From Brugia malayi (taxonomy: Eukaryota; Nematoda; Chromadorea; Rhabditida; Onchocercidae): 64,000 bases of DNA. Shown here piece after piece: positions 1 through 10,700 of the stretch (position 1 is its first letter; each line of letters opens with the position of its first letter). A program made the translations under genes and the position numbers. The notes beneath the pieces were generated by a model. It had not been told where the DNA came from and did not search any database. It saw only the letters and a program-made list of their open reading frames with translations. The stretch covers positions 15,186,721-15,250,720 of the forward strand of contig NW_025062479.1 in NCBI RefSeq assembly GCF_000002995.4. Direction: 5' to 3'.

Positions 1-151
1 AACTTTGGAGAAATATAAGATTGTTAAAATTATATCAAAATTTGTAACAAAATTTCATTCTATAAGCAACTTTATCTATGATACATAGATACATAATTTC
101 AGAATTTTAACAATGCAGTAATTTTTTGTCTAATAGCAGTATCATAAAAAC
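1..151 (-). other. UTX intron (cut by window edge)
   Basis: A+T-rich intron following the exon at 152-332. No further exon is visible before the window ends. Confidence 0.6.
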
Positions 152-332
152 CTGTAATAAACAAATGCGTCGTGTGCTCTATCTTGTAATTCACCGTAGC
201 AACGTCCTAAATAATAATATGTTTTCCCACAAGTGGGTTCCAGATCTTTGCTTTGAATTAAATAATTTTCCGCTTCGAAAATCTTTTGAGGTCTCTGTAT
301 TGGTGGACAATCTTCGCGGTAACACAACCAAC
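152..332 (-). CDS. utx-1: UTX exon 7 (last one in window)
   Basis: Acceptor TATTTCAG, donor GTTTTT. Encodes GWLCYREDCPPIQRP and YYYLGRCYGELQDRAHDAF, a classic UTX TPR. It ends with two bases of a split Arg/Ser codon; the next exon is off the window. Confidence 0.9.
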
Positions 333-3300
333 CTGAAATATTCAGCATAACTACACCCTACTTTAACATATTCTTCACGTTGCTCGTGAAACAACTACAA
401 TATGATGTAGTTTATAATATCAAAAAACACTACTATCAGAATTTAAAAATTCGCTAAATTAATTGCACACAAAGTTCTTCAAATGGTCTTCAGTTATCTG
501 CAAATAATTTCAATAATTCAACAAAAATACATTAGCAAATATTTTAGTGAAAAACTCAAATAGATTTAAGCTTGAAGCTATTCTGTGTAAAACTTTCATC
601 ACTTCCCCATAATCATAACAGTACAGAAATCACAAATAATTTGATCTGCCAAAAAGAGAAAATTTTAATTGTAAATATTCGGAAAAACAAAACTGAAAAA
701 AAAAAAAAGAAAAAAAACAACGAGACTATTACAGATAATATCAAAGGGAAGACGTCATACATCTGTTTCATGAAAGCATATCCAGAAAACATATGTCATG
801 TCATCAAAGAAAAAAAAGGAAAAAAAAAAAAAAAAAAAAAAACAAAATCAAAAAACAAAAAGCAAAACAAAAACAAATGATATATTACCAAGCTGTCTTA
901 GGATCTGTGCTTGCAAACTGCTCGTCAATTGAACGGAATGGTCATTTAAGATAGTTCGATACTCAGTGGCTGCCCGATCAAGGTCACCAGCGATGTCGTA
1001 GCAGTGAGCTATGTTAAAACGCAATTCAACCTTCGTCAGGAATGTGCTTTCACGGCTGTCGTTCAGTGCTGCTGTGAAGTGCTGCAATGAATGATTTGAA
1101 ACCACTGCGTCAATAAATTACTCAAAAGATATTTAATCAATGGCCAAACGGCACAATATAACGTATCGAAATGTAATTGTACGATTAAAAGTTCAATTAT
1201 TTAGTGAAAATTAGAAAGTAATGAATTGCTAAAATCATTATCATATATGGATGTTCAAGTAATTATTAAGTCCTACTAGCTTAATTACTGATTAACAAAA
1301 TTTTGGTGATTTTCCGCATTAAAATGAGCTTAACTTTTCTTCCTAATTTAATCTATGAAAGTTCCATTCATTTACTAGTGATTTGTTATATCCTAACTGC
1401 TATTCCATAATACCATGTTTAGTGGTAATCAAATTTCTAAGCAATTCCATTATCTCATGAAACCCATCAGCAAAAAGAATTTTTATCGTATTCTTTTCTC
1501 ATACCTTCGTTTCATTACTGCTTTTTTTTTCTGACCAGCTGCTTAAATGACCACAGATCAAAATTTGCTACAATTTCGTAAGTTCGTTGTGAACCAGAAG
1601 AGGGTTTCTTTACAAATGAAAAAAAAAAAAAAAAAATGAAAATGACCCTTTTATGAATTTTTTATTCTATTATGCATTGTTTTATTGTAAGACAGAACCA
1701 TATAAAAGTGGGATATTAAGCTTAATCAATTCTTAGGGAAACAAATTTTGCAGAACATTGACACTTAGTATAACAGTATTTGATGAGTATTTTACCAGCC
1801 TAATGAAAACGCTACTACCTGCAATGATGATTTTGATTAAACTGGAAATAATTCAATATAATATTATTATTTCATAAAGTTCTAAATAAAGGATTCAAAA
1901 ATCCAAAAACCTTGACAGCAAGTTCGAAAAATTCCAAATTTTTGTAAATAAATCCTAATCTGGAATATATTTCAACTGTAAATTCGTGATTTGGATGTGA
2001 GTAAAGAACACGATTGAATGCTTCGCCAGCGCTGAAATTCAATGCAAACGTAGAAAAGAAATTTTGCACATAACTGAGTATATAAATATCTATAATTAAG
2101 ATTAGAACTGAATTAAATAGAATTAGAAAAAATTACACTAATATATTATTAAATCAATTTATTTTAAGGAAGAAAGATGGAATGAATAAATCACAAAGAC
2201 GAAAATAATGCAAATTTCATCTATAAAATTCTAGCAAAAAGTTTAAATCTAATTCAATTTATATTCAAATTTATGAAAATTTTACGAGAAACAAATTTCG
2301 ATAAAAGAAAAAGGCACATATAGAGAATAAAGTTTCCATTTTTCTATGCCTTCAAGTTCAAATGGATTTTCCTATCATCCTGATTAAGTTAACAATGATC
2401 AATGGAACAAGGAACGATTAGCCCGTCACCATGGGAGCACTTCAAAACATTTCTCACACCGTAAATATTTATTGATGTAAGCAAACGTAAAAAGCGAAAG
2501 GATGATTTTGATATCCTTCAAAATTGATCAATATTATTTGCGCATAAGCAGGTCTCTATAGGGAGTTCTCAAATAAAAACGTGGAAGTATTTATTCGTTC
2601 ATACTACATGTCCAAAGGTAATGTCTGAACGAGATCAAGAACAGTAGGGCCATTCGGACATAGCGTTCGGATAGACAATAAGCGAATGAAAGCGAAAATT
2701 AAATCCATATTTTTTAATTTGAAAAGTGATTTCTTGAAGAGAACTGTCTAGATGAAAATAGAATTTGATAGGTTTCAAAGAATATAGAAACCAATTTTGC
2801 TCTTTTTACACCTTTGTAAGTTATCCATAAGGTTCTGATATATTGAGAAAATATAAGCTAAAATAATCCCATAAAGGGGTAGATACATCGGTCACTAGGT
2901 CACAACACATGCAAATCTAACATTGTGCGTAGTGGACACAACCACATGTTTGGAGATGCGGGACGCATAGAATAATAATAAGCCAATCGATCAGGTCAAA
3001 GAAGAAAAAAGTGTGAGGAAGAGGATGTGCGAGGGACACTTCTCATCTTACCCCTCATTTCCTCCTAGCTTTTCTATAATATCCAAGTCTAGGATGAAGA
3101 GAGGAGGGGAAAGAGAAATGAATGACCAGTTAAAGACTAGACGTTGTTGTGGTCTGCAGTTAAGATAAAAAGATAATAGAATGAAAAGGACGAGAGAGCC
3201 AGCATGTCGAATGTAGAGGGCAAAAACATATCAGGGAAAATGCAAATTACTGTGTGAAAAATCAGCCATGGATTGTTGAAAAAAAGATATTAAAAGTAAA

Positions 3301-5692
3301 AATGAGGAAGGAATGAAGGCAAAGCGAGCAATGCAGTCCACTATCGCTGACCATCTGTTCAATCAAGCGATTTGGAAATTTTTGATAGCCACTATTTAAA
3401 ACTGCATTAATTTAAACATTTAAAATGGAGGGGACAGCTGCCTTTACGTCGTGAAATAAGGAGCTGAATGAATTGACCAATAAAACGGTACGATTGCAAT
3501 TTCTATACATTCAGTTTCTACCTCCAAAAAAACTGGCTCGCTTTTTCATTTCTTATTCCATCCTTTAGTGTTAGAAATCCTTTAGTGATAGAAAATCCCT
3601 TAGTATTAAGCTTTTAAATAATAAAATTCGAAATTATTTCTTCAGCCCTCCCTTCTCATGATTTTTCGCGTGAAAATTTCACTTAAAAGAAACTTGGAAA
3701 GAAATATTTTAGATTTTACTAATTTAAAAACTTATCATTCAAAGACTTATCAGAATGTTAAATATTTCAAAACAAATTCAAAAAAGTTGGATTTTCAATG
3801 CCTTCTTTGTAGATCTTCATCAGAACGGCTTGAATTAAGTAAATGAAGTAATGAAAGAAAGTAAAGATGTAAAAGAAATATGAGTCATTGTTACAAAAGG
3901 TCAATAGAAGAACATAAAATATGGAATAATTATTTGTGACATTTATCTAAAATAAACAACTGTTCATAACCACATGTGAAAAATTTTCTCTTAACTTATT
4001 TCTTCAATTTCGAAACACGAAACAAAATGACCCTTTTTTGATAATCTTTTCCAATTACCAACATTACTTTCTAATTCCAATGTTCTTCGCACTTATTACA
4101 ATTAGTGAGATTACAAAATTAAGTAAAATATATTTTAAAAAAGAGAATAACATATAAACACGTAATATAGAATGCATAATTCTGTACAGGATGCTTATTT
4201 CAAACGATAACCATATACTTTCTAATTATACTGCAACTTCGAATTAAATTTAAATAAGCGGTTTCAGACTACTTTTGTCTTTTTAAATAGAAAACTTTGC
4301 GATAGCTATAACTAATAACCGATAACACTTACATTTCAAATGCTTTGAAATGGAAATAAACCATTCCGAGACCAAAATATGAGGCTGGTACTTTCCAAAA
4401 TCCATCTTTGTTTAGATTGTAAGCTTTCTGATAAGCTGATAATGCTTTAAAAAAGCATGATAAAAATTACTATAGGTACTCTTTGATTACAACTTTTATT
4501 TCGGATCGAATAATGACTTGTCAAACTAATTTGGTTCAAAATAAAAAGTCTTATTATTCACATAAGTCAGCATTTTTGTAGCAGGAATTTCAATCTATTA
4601 TTAATATCGTATATCAGTGCAACTATAACATGAATTTATTTGATGGATTATATTGTCACAATTTATATCCCTCATTTCATTATTTCATGATCAAAATAAA
4701 ATAAACATACCCCTAGGAAAATCTTTTGCTAACAAACTAATATGTCCAATTTTCAAATACACTTTATAAATTTTCATATCATCTTCTTTAGCTTCGACAA
4801 GCTTGATCAATTCATTATCTAAATTCCGTATGCCCTGCAACAGGAAATAATTTGATATTCATGAACTAAAATTAACGGATTCTGATGAGAAAGAAGTAAA
4901 CTTTCCTAATTAAAATTCAGTTTTAATAATTTTAAACAAATTTCTAATCTTTTTTTAAATCTCACATTTCTATACGAAAGAAAAGGAAGAAAGATAAACA
5001 TCTAATTTTATACTAAAAAAATAAACACATGTAATTTATTAACATCATTTCTGGAACAATTGCTCAAACTGCCACCATTAACAATTCGCATTACTTATCC
5101 TAATAAACCATTATAACAGATAACTGTATATAATTTTGTATATGACAGTATAGTTTAATACATTTTCGTTATTATATTTTCATATATTTTAGTATACAAC
5201 AGATATTACTTTATGTATATTATAGTCATAGAATTTATTTAATAGCAAAAATTGACCACATTGAATATTAACTTAGATCATTCTAATTAGACATAAAAAA
5301 TTAACTAACCTTATAAAGAAGAGATTTGTCGAGTTCAGATAATTCGCCCTTTTTATTCCAAAAATGGATAAAGTCAAAGCTAAAAATATCCAGTTATACA
5401 GTGTTATGAATGAAAGAAATGTATGAAATGCAAAATTATTTGCTTGAAAGCGAATGAGTCGTATTTTTTTAAAAGAAAAGAAAGAAAGAAAAAAGAGCAA
5501 AAAATAAACATTGCAGAATTTTGAAAAAATATAATGTAAAATCTTTGAAACTAAAAGAAATATGGAAATGTTTATAACAAATGAATAAATAAGGAATATA
5601 TAATTTTATTAGATAAAATTTAATTACCTGTCCAATTTGACAAATCTAATTTCTTCTGCACATGTAAATCCTGGCTCATATGTGATATTCAT
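152..5692 (-). CDS. utx-1: UTX/KDM6-type histone H3K27 demethylase, N-terminal TPR part (3' end beyond window)
   Basis: Seven exons (5628-5692, 5310-5379, 4711-4834, 4333-4444, 1911-2031, 889-1081, 152-332) join in one frame to about 289 residues. The protein resembles the N-terminal TPR array of UTX/UTY (KDM6A family). Landmarks in order are GELSELDKSL, KIGHISLLAKDFPRALSAYQ, YFGLGMVYFHFKAFE, YSRLGFIYKN, HFTAALND, LRFNIAHCYD, LRQLGWLCYRED and YYLGRCYGELQDRAHDAF, which match the human TPR blocks in order. The family removes methyl groups from H3K27 in the nucleus and works in COMPASS/MLL complexes, where the TPRs bind partners. The JmjC and zinc-binding regions should lie left of position 1. 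The start is the ATG at 5690-5692, with an in-frame TGA two codons upstream. Introns vary widely (248 bp to 2.3 kb). Family assignment is firm; the worm symbol is inferred from homology. Confidence 0.88.
333..888 (-). other. UTX intron with A-tracts
   Basis: On the plus strand it shows long A runs near 697-715 and 819-845. No coding signal beyond the flanking exons. Confidence 0.7.
889..1081 (-). CDS. utx-1: UTX exon 6
   Basis: Acceptor ATTGCAG, donor GTAATA. Encodes HFTAALNDSRES, LRFNIAHCYDIAGDL and AQILRQLG, matching human 'HFQLALIDCN...IQFHIAHLYE...VLQQLG'. Confidence 0.9.
1911..2031 (-). CDS. utx-1: UTX exon 5
   Basis: Acceptor AATTTCAG, donor GTTTTT. Encodes AGEAFNRVLYSHPNHEF then YSRLGFIYKNLEFFELAVK, parallel to human 'FQDVLYVDP...HLRLGLMFK'. 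Confidence 0.87.
2032..4332 (-). other. UTX large intron (2.3 kb)
   Basis: Separates UTX exons 4 and 5. The stretch about 2390-3180 is visibly richer in G+C than its surroundings and has no long open frame or recognised repeat. The rest is ordinary A+T-rich intron. Confidence 0.7.
4333..4444 (-). CDS. utx-1: UTX exon 4
   Basis: Acceptor TTTTTTAAAG, donor GTAAGT. Encodes ALSAYQKAYNLNKDGFWK then YFGLGMVYFHFKAFE, the best-conserved TPR stretch of UTX. Confidence 0.86.
4711..4834 (-). CDS. utx-1: UTX exon 3
   Basis: Acceptor TGTTGCAG, donor GTATGT. Starts GIRNLDNEL and ends KIGHISLLAKDFPR. The G left at its end completes the Ala codon of the next exon. Confidence 0.85.
5310..5379 (-). CDS. utx-1: UTX exon 2
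   Basis: Acceptor TATTTTTAG, donor GTTAGT. Encodes FDFIHFWNKKGELSELDKSL and following residues, matching the UTX block 'GELEELSRLDSRLF'. Confidence 0.8.
5628..5692 (-). CDS. utx-1: UTX exon 1 with start codon
   Basis: Encodes MNITYEPGFTCAEEIRFVKLD and ends with two bases of a Ser codon at a GTAATT donor. An in-frame TGA lies just upstream of the ATG. A possible acceptor-like TTTAG sits about 35 bases upstream, so trans-splicing is conceivable but not shown. Confidence 0.78.
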
Positions 5693-5864
5693 AGTTCAAT
5701 AAGTTATACGTTCATTACCTTCCTAAACTTGAAGTCCCTCTAATTTAAGCGTAACAAAACCCATAATACACGGAACACACGTAACGGAAATGAACTACTT
5801 CGTAGCAATTAAAAATGTTGGCCACTATGAAACTTCTGAAATGGTTGCATCTCAGCAACAATAC

Positions 5865-5908
5865 GTGTGTGTGTGTGTGTGTCTGTCTGTCTGTATATAT
5901 GTATATAT
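5865..5908. repeat. GT/CTGT/TA compound microsatellite
   Basis: About nine GT units, then three CTGT units, then TATATGTATATAT, about 170 bp upstream of the UTX start codon. Confidence 0.9.
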
Positions 5909-6874
5909 CAGTTAAGGTGTATGCACATAATATTTTGCTTCTGTTTTGTTAAAGTTCAGGAAGATTACGTATTTTCAGTACTTACATATGTTTATTACGT
6001 TTAGCATTCATGCGTATTACGCTTGACACGTGTTCTTGTTTTGATACCTGTATTTGTAAAAATTACGTCTGCCAATGCTTTCTAATATTCAAAAAATGCT
6101 TTAAAATAAGAATTTAATCGCACTAAATATTGAATCTCAAAATCTATGCTACTTTTCTGGAAAATTTGTGAAAAAATTGCCTCTACCAATCGAAATTTGC
6201 ATTAAATGGTTATTATATCATGCAAACAATTCAAATGATATAATTTCTAAAATAAATAGAAATTGTATCAGTTCCTGAAGATTCGATTGACGTCTTTCTA
6301 CAGTTATTCACTTTTTTCTTTCTTCGGAAAAAGTAGAATAATTCGGCTTGAGATTGAAGTTTTGCTTTAAATTTTAATTTTAATTCATTTGTTTAATAAT
6401 CAGTTGCGGAGCAGTTTGATGAATCATATATCGTTCACTATAAATTACAAATATTTTTTAGAATTCCTTCTGGAATTTTCAAATTTTACCCACTTGTAAA
6501 GATCAAATTAAAATGCTATTCTAGTGCAAGCAATCAATTATCATTACTAAACGATTACCAATTGTAATATTAAACTCTTATCGCAAGAGCAAATAATTTT
6601 TAATATTAAATTCCCATCCCAAGAGAAAATGTTGAATTAAATAACAAATTATCATATTTTTTTCCTCATGCATAAAATAGAACTGCTATTGTATGAACAA
6701 AAATAGCACATACAAAATGGCTATTGCTGTGTTTAAAATAAACGAATAATTGAAAGATGTGATTCTTATTGTCTAAGCAAATGATGCACGAATTGTAAAT
6801 TTTAACTGTAATGTAAATAATTCATCGATTCATTCATTTCATTTACACTTTATAGCACAACAATAGAGCGGAAC

Positions 6875-6891
6875 ATATATATATATATATA
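6875..6891. repeat. AT microsatellite
   Basis: A short uninterrupted AT run in the UTX-GEF intergenic region. Confidence 0.85.
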
Positions 6892-7335
6892 ATGAAAAAG
6901 TGAAATATATAAAAATAAAAGAAAATAAATAAAAAGAATGAAATTACAAGGAATGCAGCAAATATAATAATAACAACAAGAAAGAAAGAAAAATCACCAG
7001 GGATTGTAACTGTAATTGAATTGAATTGAATTAAATTAAAGCAAATAAATAGCAGTAATGTTTAGATATAATACACCTAATAAATGAGCATAACAATAGC
7101 TCTTATTTGTATGAATAAAATACTTCTACAATAAAATAAATTAAATTTGCAAATAGTTTTCTCACTTCATTTTTTTTTTTTCAGAATTGTTATAAATAGA
7201 ATGAAATAAAATTCATTTTGCTTATTCTTCCAATGTTTGAAAAGTTATTGTTGTATAAATATTAACCTAACTTTGTAAACAAAACAAAAGAAAAAAAGGA
7301 AATTTTGTAATCAAAGAAAAAGAAATTTTATATTA

Positions 7336-7346
7336 TTTATTTTATT
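7336..7346 (-). terminator. Candidate polyadenylation signal of the MCF2L-like gene
   Basis: Two overlapping AATAAA hexamers on the minus strand, about 165 bases past the stop codon at 7506. The region is so A+T-rich that such hexamers also occur by chance. Confidence 0.3.
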
Positions 7347-7505
7347 GAATAAATTTTCAAGTCTTTTTCCTTTTTTCTTTCTTCCTCATTTTTACCTTTT
7401 CATTAATAACCTAAACAAATCGCTATTAATTGATCTAAAGGTGAGAAAAACTTAATTAACCAGAGGTGAAAAGAGAGAAAAATCATAAAATAAATAAGTA
7501 GTACA

Positions 7506-7700
7506 CTAAATTGTTGCAAATAATTCAGTAGATGAAGAGCTTTCAATAATTGTATTTAATGGTGTCGCTGTTGTTGTTGTTAATGATTTTGCTAATATTG
7601 TATTTAGTACACCTGCTGATGGTATTGTTGCCGTTGTTATTGGTTTTGTTGTCGTTGTTGATGATGATAGTGGTGATGGTGATAAGCTTCCTAGTGAATT
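7506..7700 (-). CDS. MCF2L: GEF last exon (Thr/Ser-rich C-terminus, stop)
   Basis: Acceptor TATTTTTCAG. Sixty-four codons rich in Thr and Ser (ACA/ACG runs), ending SSSTELFATI and TAG at 7506-7508. No domain recognised. Confidence 0.8.
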   Translation of the reverse strand, partial: NSLGSLSPSPLSSSTTTTKPITTATIPSAGVLNTILAKSLTTTTATPLNTIIESSSSTELFATI

Positions 7701-10700
7701 CTGAAAAATAAAAAAATTATATTATGATAATTGGACAAATTTTTTTTGACATAACAATAACAATAAGTAATAATAATAGTGATAACAATAATAATAATTG
7801 ATAATAATTTAGCAAGGAAAAATATATCAGTTAAGAGTAATAATAGTAGTACATACTTATATTTATATTCAAAAAAAAAGTAATGGTTTAACCTCTGGAC
7901 AACTGTATGAACGTGTTTGTAGCTGATCATTTGTAGTGATATTATTATCCGGATCTTCATCTGATATAATCGGCACAAATGTTGGTGATCCGGAAGAGGG
8001 AGATGAACAATAAATACCATTTGAATTGTTACCATTTCCATCCACAACACTACTGCAATTAGAATTTTAAATATTCGTCATGAACGAATGATTTCAAATT
8101 ATTATTTCATTTGAAATGATTAACATTATGTAATTTTTTTAAATTTTAATTTCAAGTAAAATAACTCACCCATCTGTGGTTGTGTCGGAAGAACGAATAC
8201 TATCAGTGGAAATTGTTGAAGCCCAAGATTGTGGGCGCATCGGTCGATGTTGTTGACTTAATCGATCACGATGCGTTACACGTTCACCAACTATCCTAAA
8301 ATAATAAATTCCAGATCTTTTTCCTTTTTTTTTTTTTCAGATTTGAAATTCAAAACTCGTTTTATTATCATAACCGAATTTACAAAGATTAAAAGTTCAG
8401 GTAAACAATCAATTAATTGTTTAGAACGATTATTTTATTCATGAAAAGTTCAATACAATTAGTTTCATCCACCCATATTAGAGATATTTATAAGCATATA
8501 ATGAAAATAAAAAAACTTAAGTATTACCTATAAAGTCGTTGTATCCATTTTATCCGAGCAGATTCATCAATAGGTTGCACTACATATGCTTCATTTTTCG
8601 TCTCATCCCAAACTTCAAAACGTGCAGATGATGTCTTTGATGTTTCCGAGAAGCCAAGACTACACGTCTGAAATGATCGATGTTTCTAAACTTTTTTCTT
8701 TAAAAAAAAAAAAAAAAAAAAAGTGTATGAGAAATAAAAGTTATAAAACTTGATTAAATTAACAAGTTTTAATTAAATTAATTTCAATAGCAAAAAAAAA
8801 AAAAAAACTAATAATTATTTACTTACTGGTATAGATAACTTATGTTCATAATATTCAGAAGCGTACGGCAAAGATTGTGATCGTTTTTTGCAAAATAATA
8901 AACCACCATCAAATAGGAACAAATGTCGACGTTGAGGTTTATTAAGACGACGAGTTCTCTTCTTGAATGGATAAATGTCACATTCATTTTGAAGTCTTAA
9001 TGGACCCATTTGACATAAATCACCCTAAAATAAATCCAATCATTACTTTTTTAAAATGAATTTGTATATTTTAAAGTGAATTATATGATTCACATAAAGA
9101 GTTAAATTCATCACGACTTTGGAATTTAAATTAGTCATGATTTTTTTTCTTCGAAAAAAAAAAAGCAGATAATAATTACTACAAATCCAGCAATATGTAA
9201 TTGATGCATTGCTGTATTAAGCTGAGCCAAGAGATCTAACATAGAGGCTAAAGCTTCATCAACATGAGGCTTAGCCTGATCTGAACAGTGACGGTGTACT
9301 TCCTGCAAAATGACAAAATATGCAAGTTATTGAAATAATGAACAATCAATTGTTTAGTAAAAAAAAAAAAAAAATAGCAAATGTTTAGTAAATTTAGATG
9401 TGAAATGATTGAATAATCTTTGATTATTGCAGAAACTTAACTAACTAGTCATGCTATTCATAAGTTAAATAAATGATATTTCTTTGAATCAAATCAATAT
9501 ATTAAAATTTTTAAAAAGAAAATAGTTTATAGATAACTGATAAGGAATAAAAGGAGATGAATGTCCAATTTTAGGCTTTTGTTAATGATGAGCTTAATTA
9601 CTTTTAACAAAAGTTGATATTTGGTAATCCTTTGCACCGGTTTCAATAAATAAGCACTTAATGGTAATGGATGTCCAGCTCGTTTTTGACATTCCTAAAA
9701 TTTTAATTAAATATCTAAATTAAGATAATTATACAATTACTATTTCATATAGCAAGCATTTTCTTATTACATATTCTTTCATATATAACTTTTATGATAT
9801 GTGCAAAAAAAGACAAGTAATATCACTTTTTTTTCAATTATTTCTTTTGTTTCTTTTCATGTGTCAAATCTAAGAAAAAAGTATTACATAAAATAAAAAT
9901 TAAAAAAAGACCATAAAAAATTTAGCAACCGCTCCGTCCGGCTGTTGTTCCCGTCGTAATGCTTCACCTAAGGGTTTATTTTGACAGTAATGATGATAAA
10001 GTTGAAGGAATTTATTACGATGATTGAGAAAACATCGGCATATTTCGTTTATTGAATTTCCCGCAGCCAGAAAATCAGCCAAAAGATAGTTACTGTGAAA
10101 ATTCAACTGCAATATGGAAATTAGATGAAAATGATAAGTAAATAAATAATAAATAAGTGAATAAATAAAACAATGATAAGTAAATGAATATTAAATAGGT
10201 AAAAAAATAAGATGATGAAACAAATAAATTATTAAATATATCACTGCAATAAAAATGATAAATAAGTAAATAAATAATAAGGTAATAAGACTAACCAAGT
10301 CAGGAATATTACCAAATAATATATCAGAACGATCCCTTAAATGAGATGTTATTAAATGCTCATTTTCAGGTGCCTCAAATGGTCTAATATAAAAATCAAC
10401 GATTGATTTTAATTCACGAACATAACTTTGTTCCGTATTTACCTGTAAAATTTAAAAATTATAAATGAATCAATGAAGCAATTAACTACAAGAAAAATTG
10501 GAATTCATTGAAAAATAAATTATCGAATAAACCGGAACCGTATTAAATGCTGAAAAAAAGCACTTCTCATGGTGATATAAAATCAAAAAAAAAAAAGGAT
10601 ACGAAAATTAAAAATTATTCTTACTAATTCAGAGATGGCAAAATTTAGGAGTGAAGCAGGTTGATCAAATCCAATTGTCGCACCACCAACACCACTACTA

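Larger units (their letters stand above)
5693..7505. other. Intergenic region between UTX start and MCF2L-like stop
   Basis: 1.8 kb between two genes on the same strand. It should hold the UTX promoter and the GEF 3' UTR. It contains a GT microsatellite (5865-5908), an AT run (6875-6891) and candidate AATAAA signals near 7336-7346. The spacing is far larger than in typical nematode operons. Confidence 0.6.

Noticed and set aside
5693..7505. Operon linking the GEF and UTX genes
   Set aside because: Same strand, but 1.8 kb apart with microsatellites between and no clear trans-splice acceptor; far from the usual nematode operon spacing.
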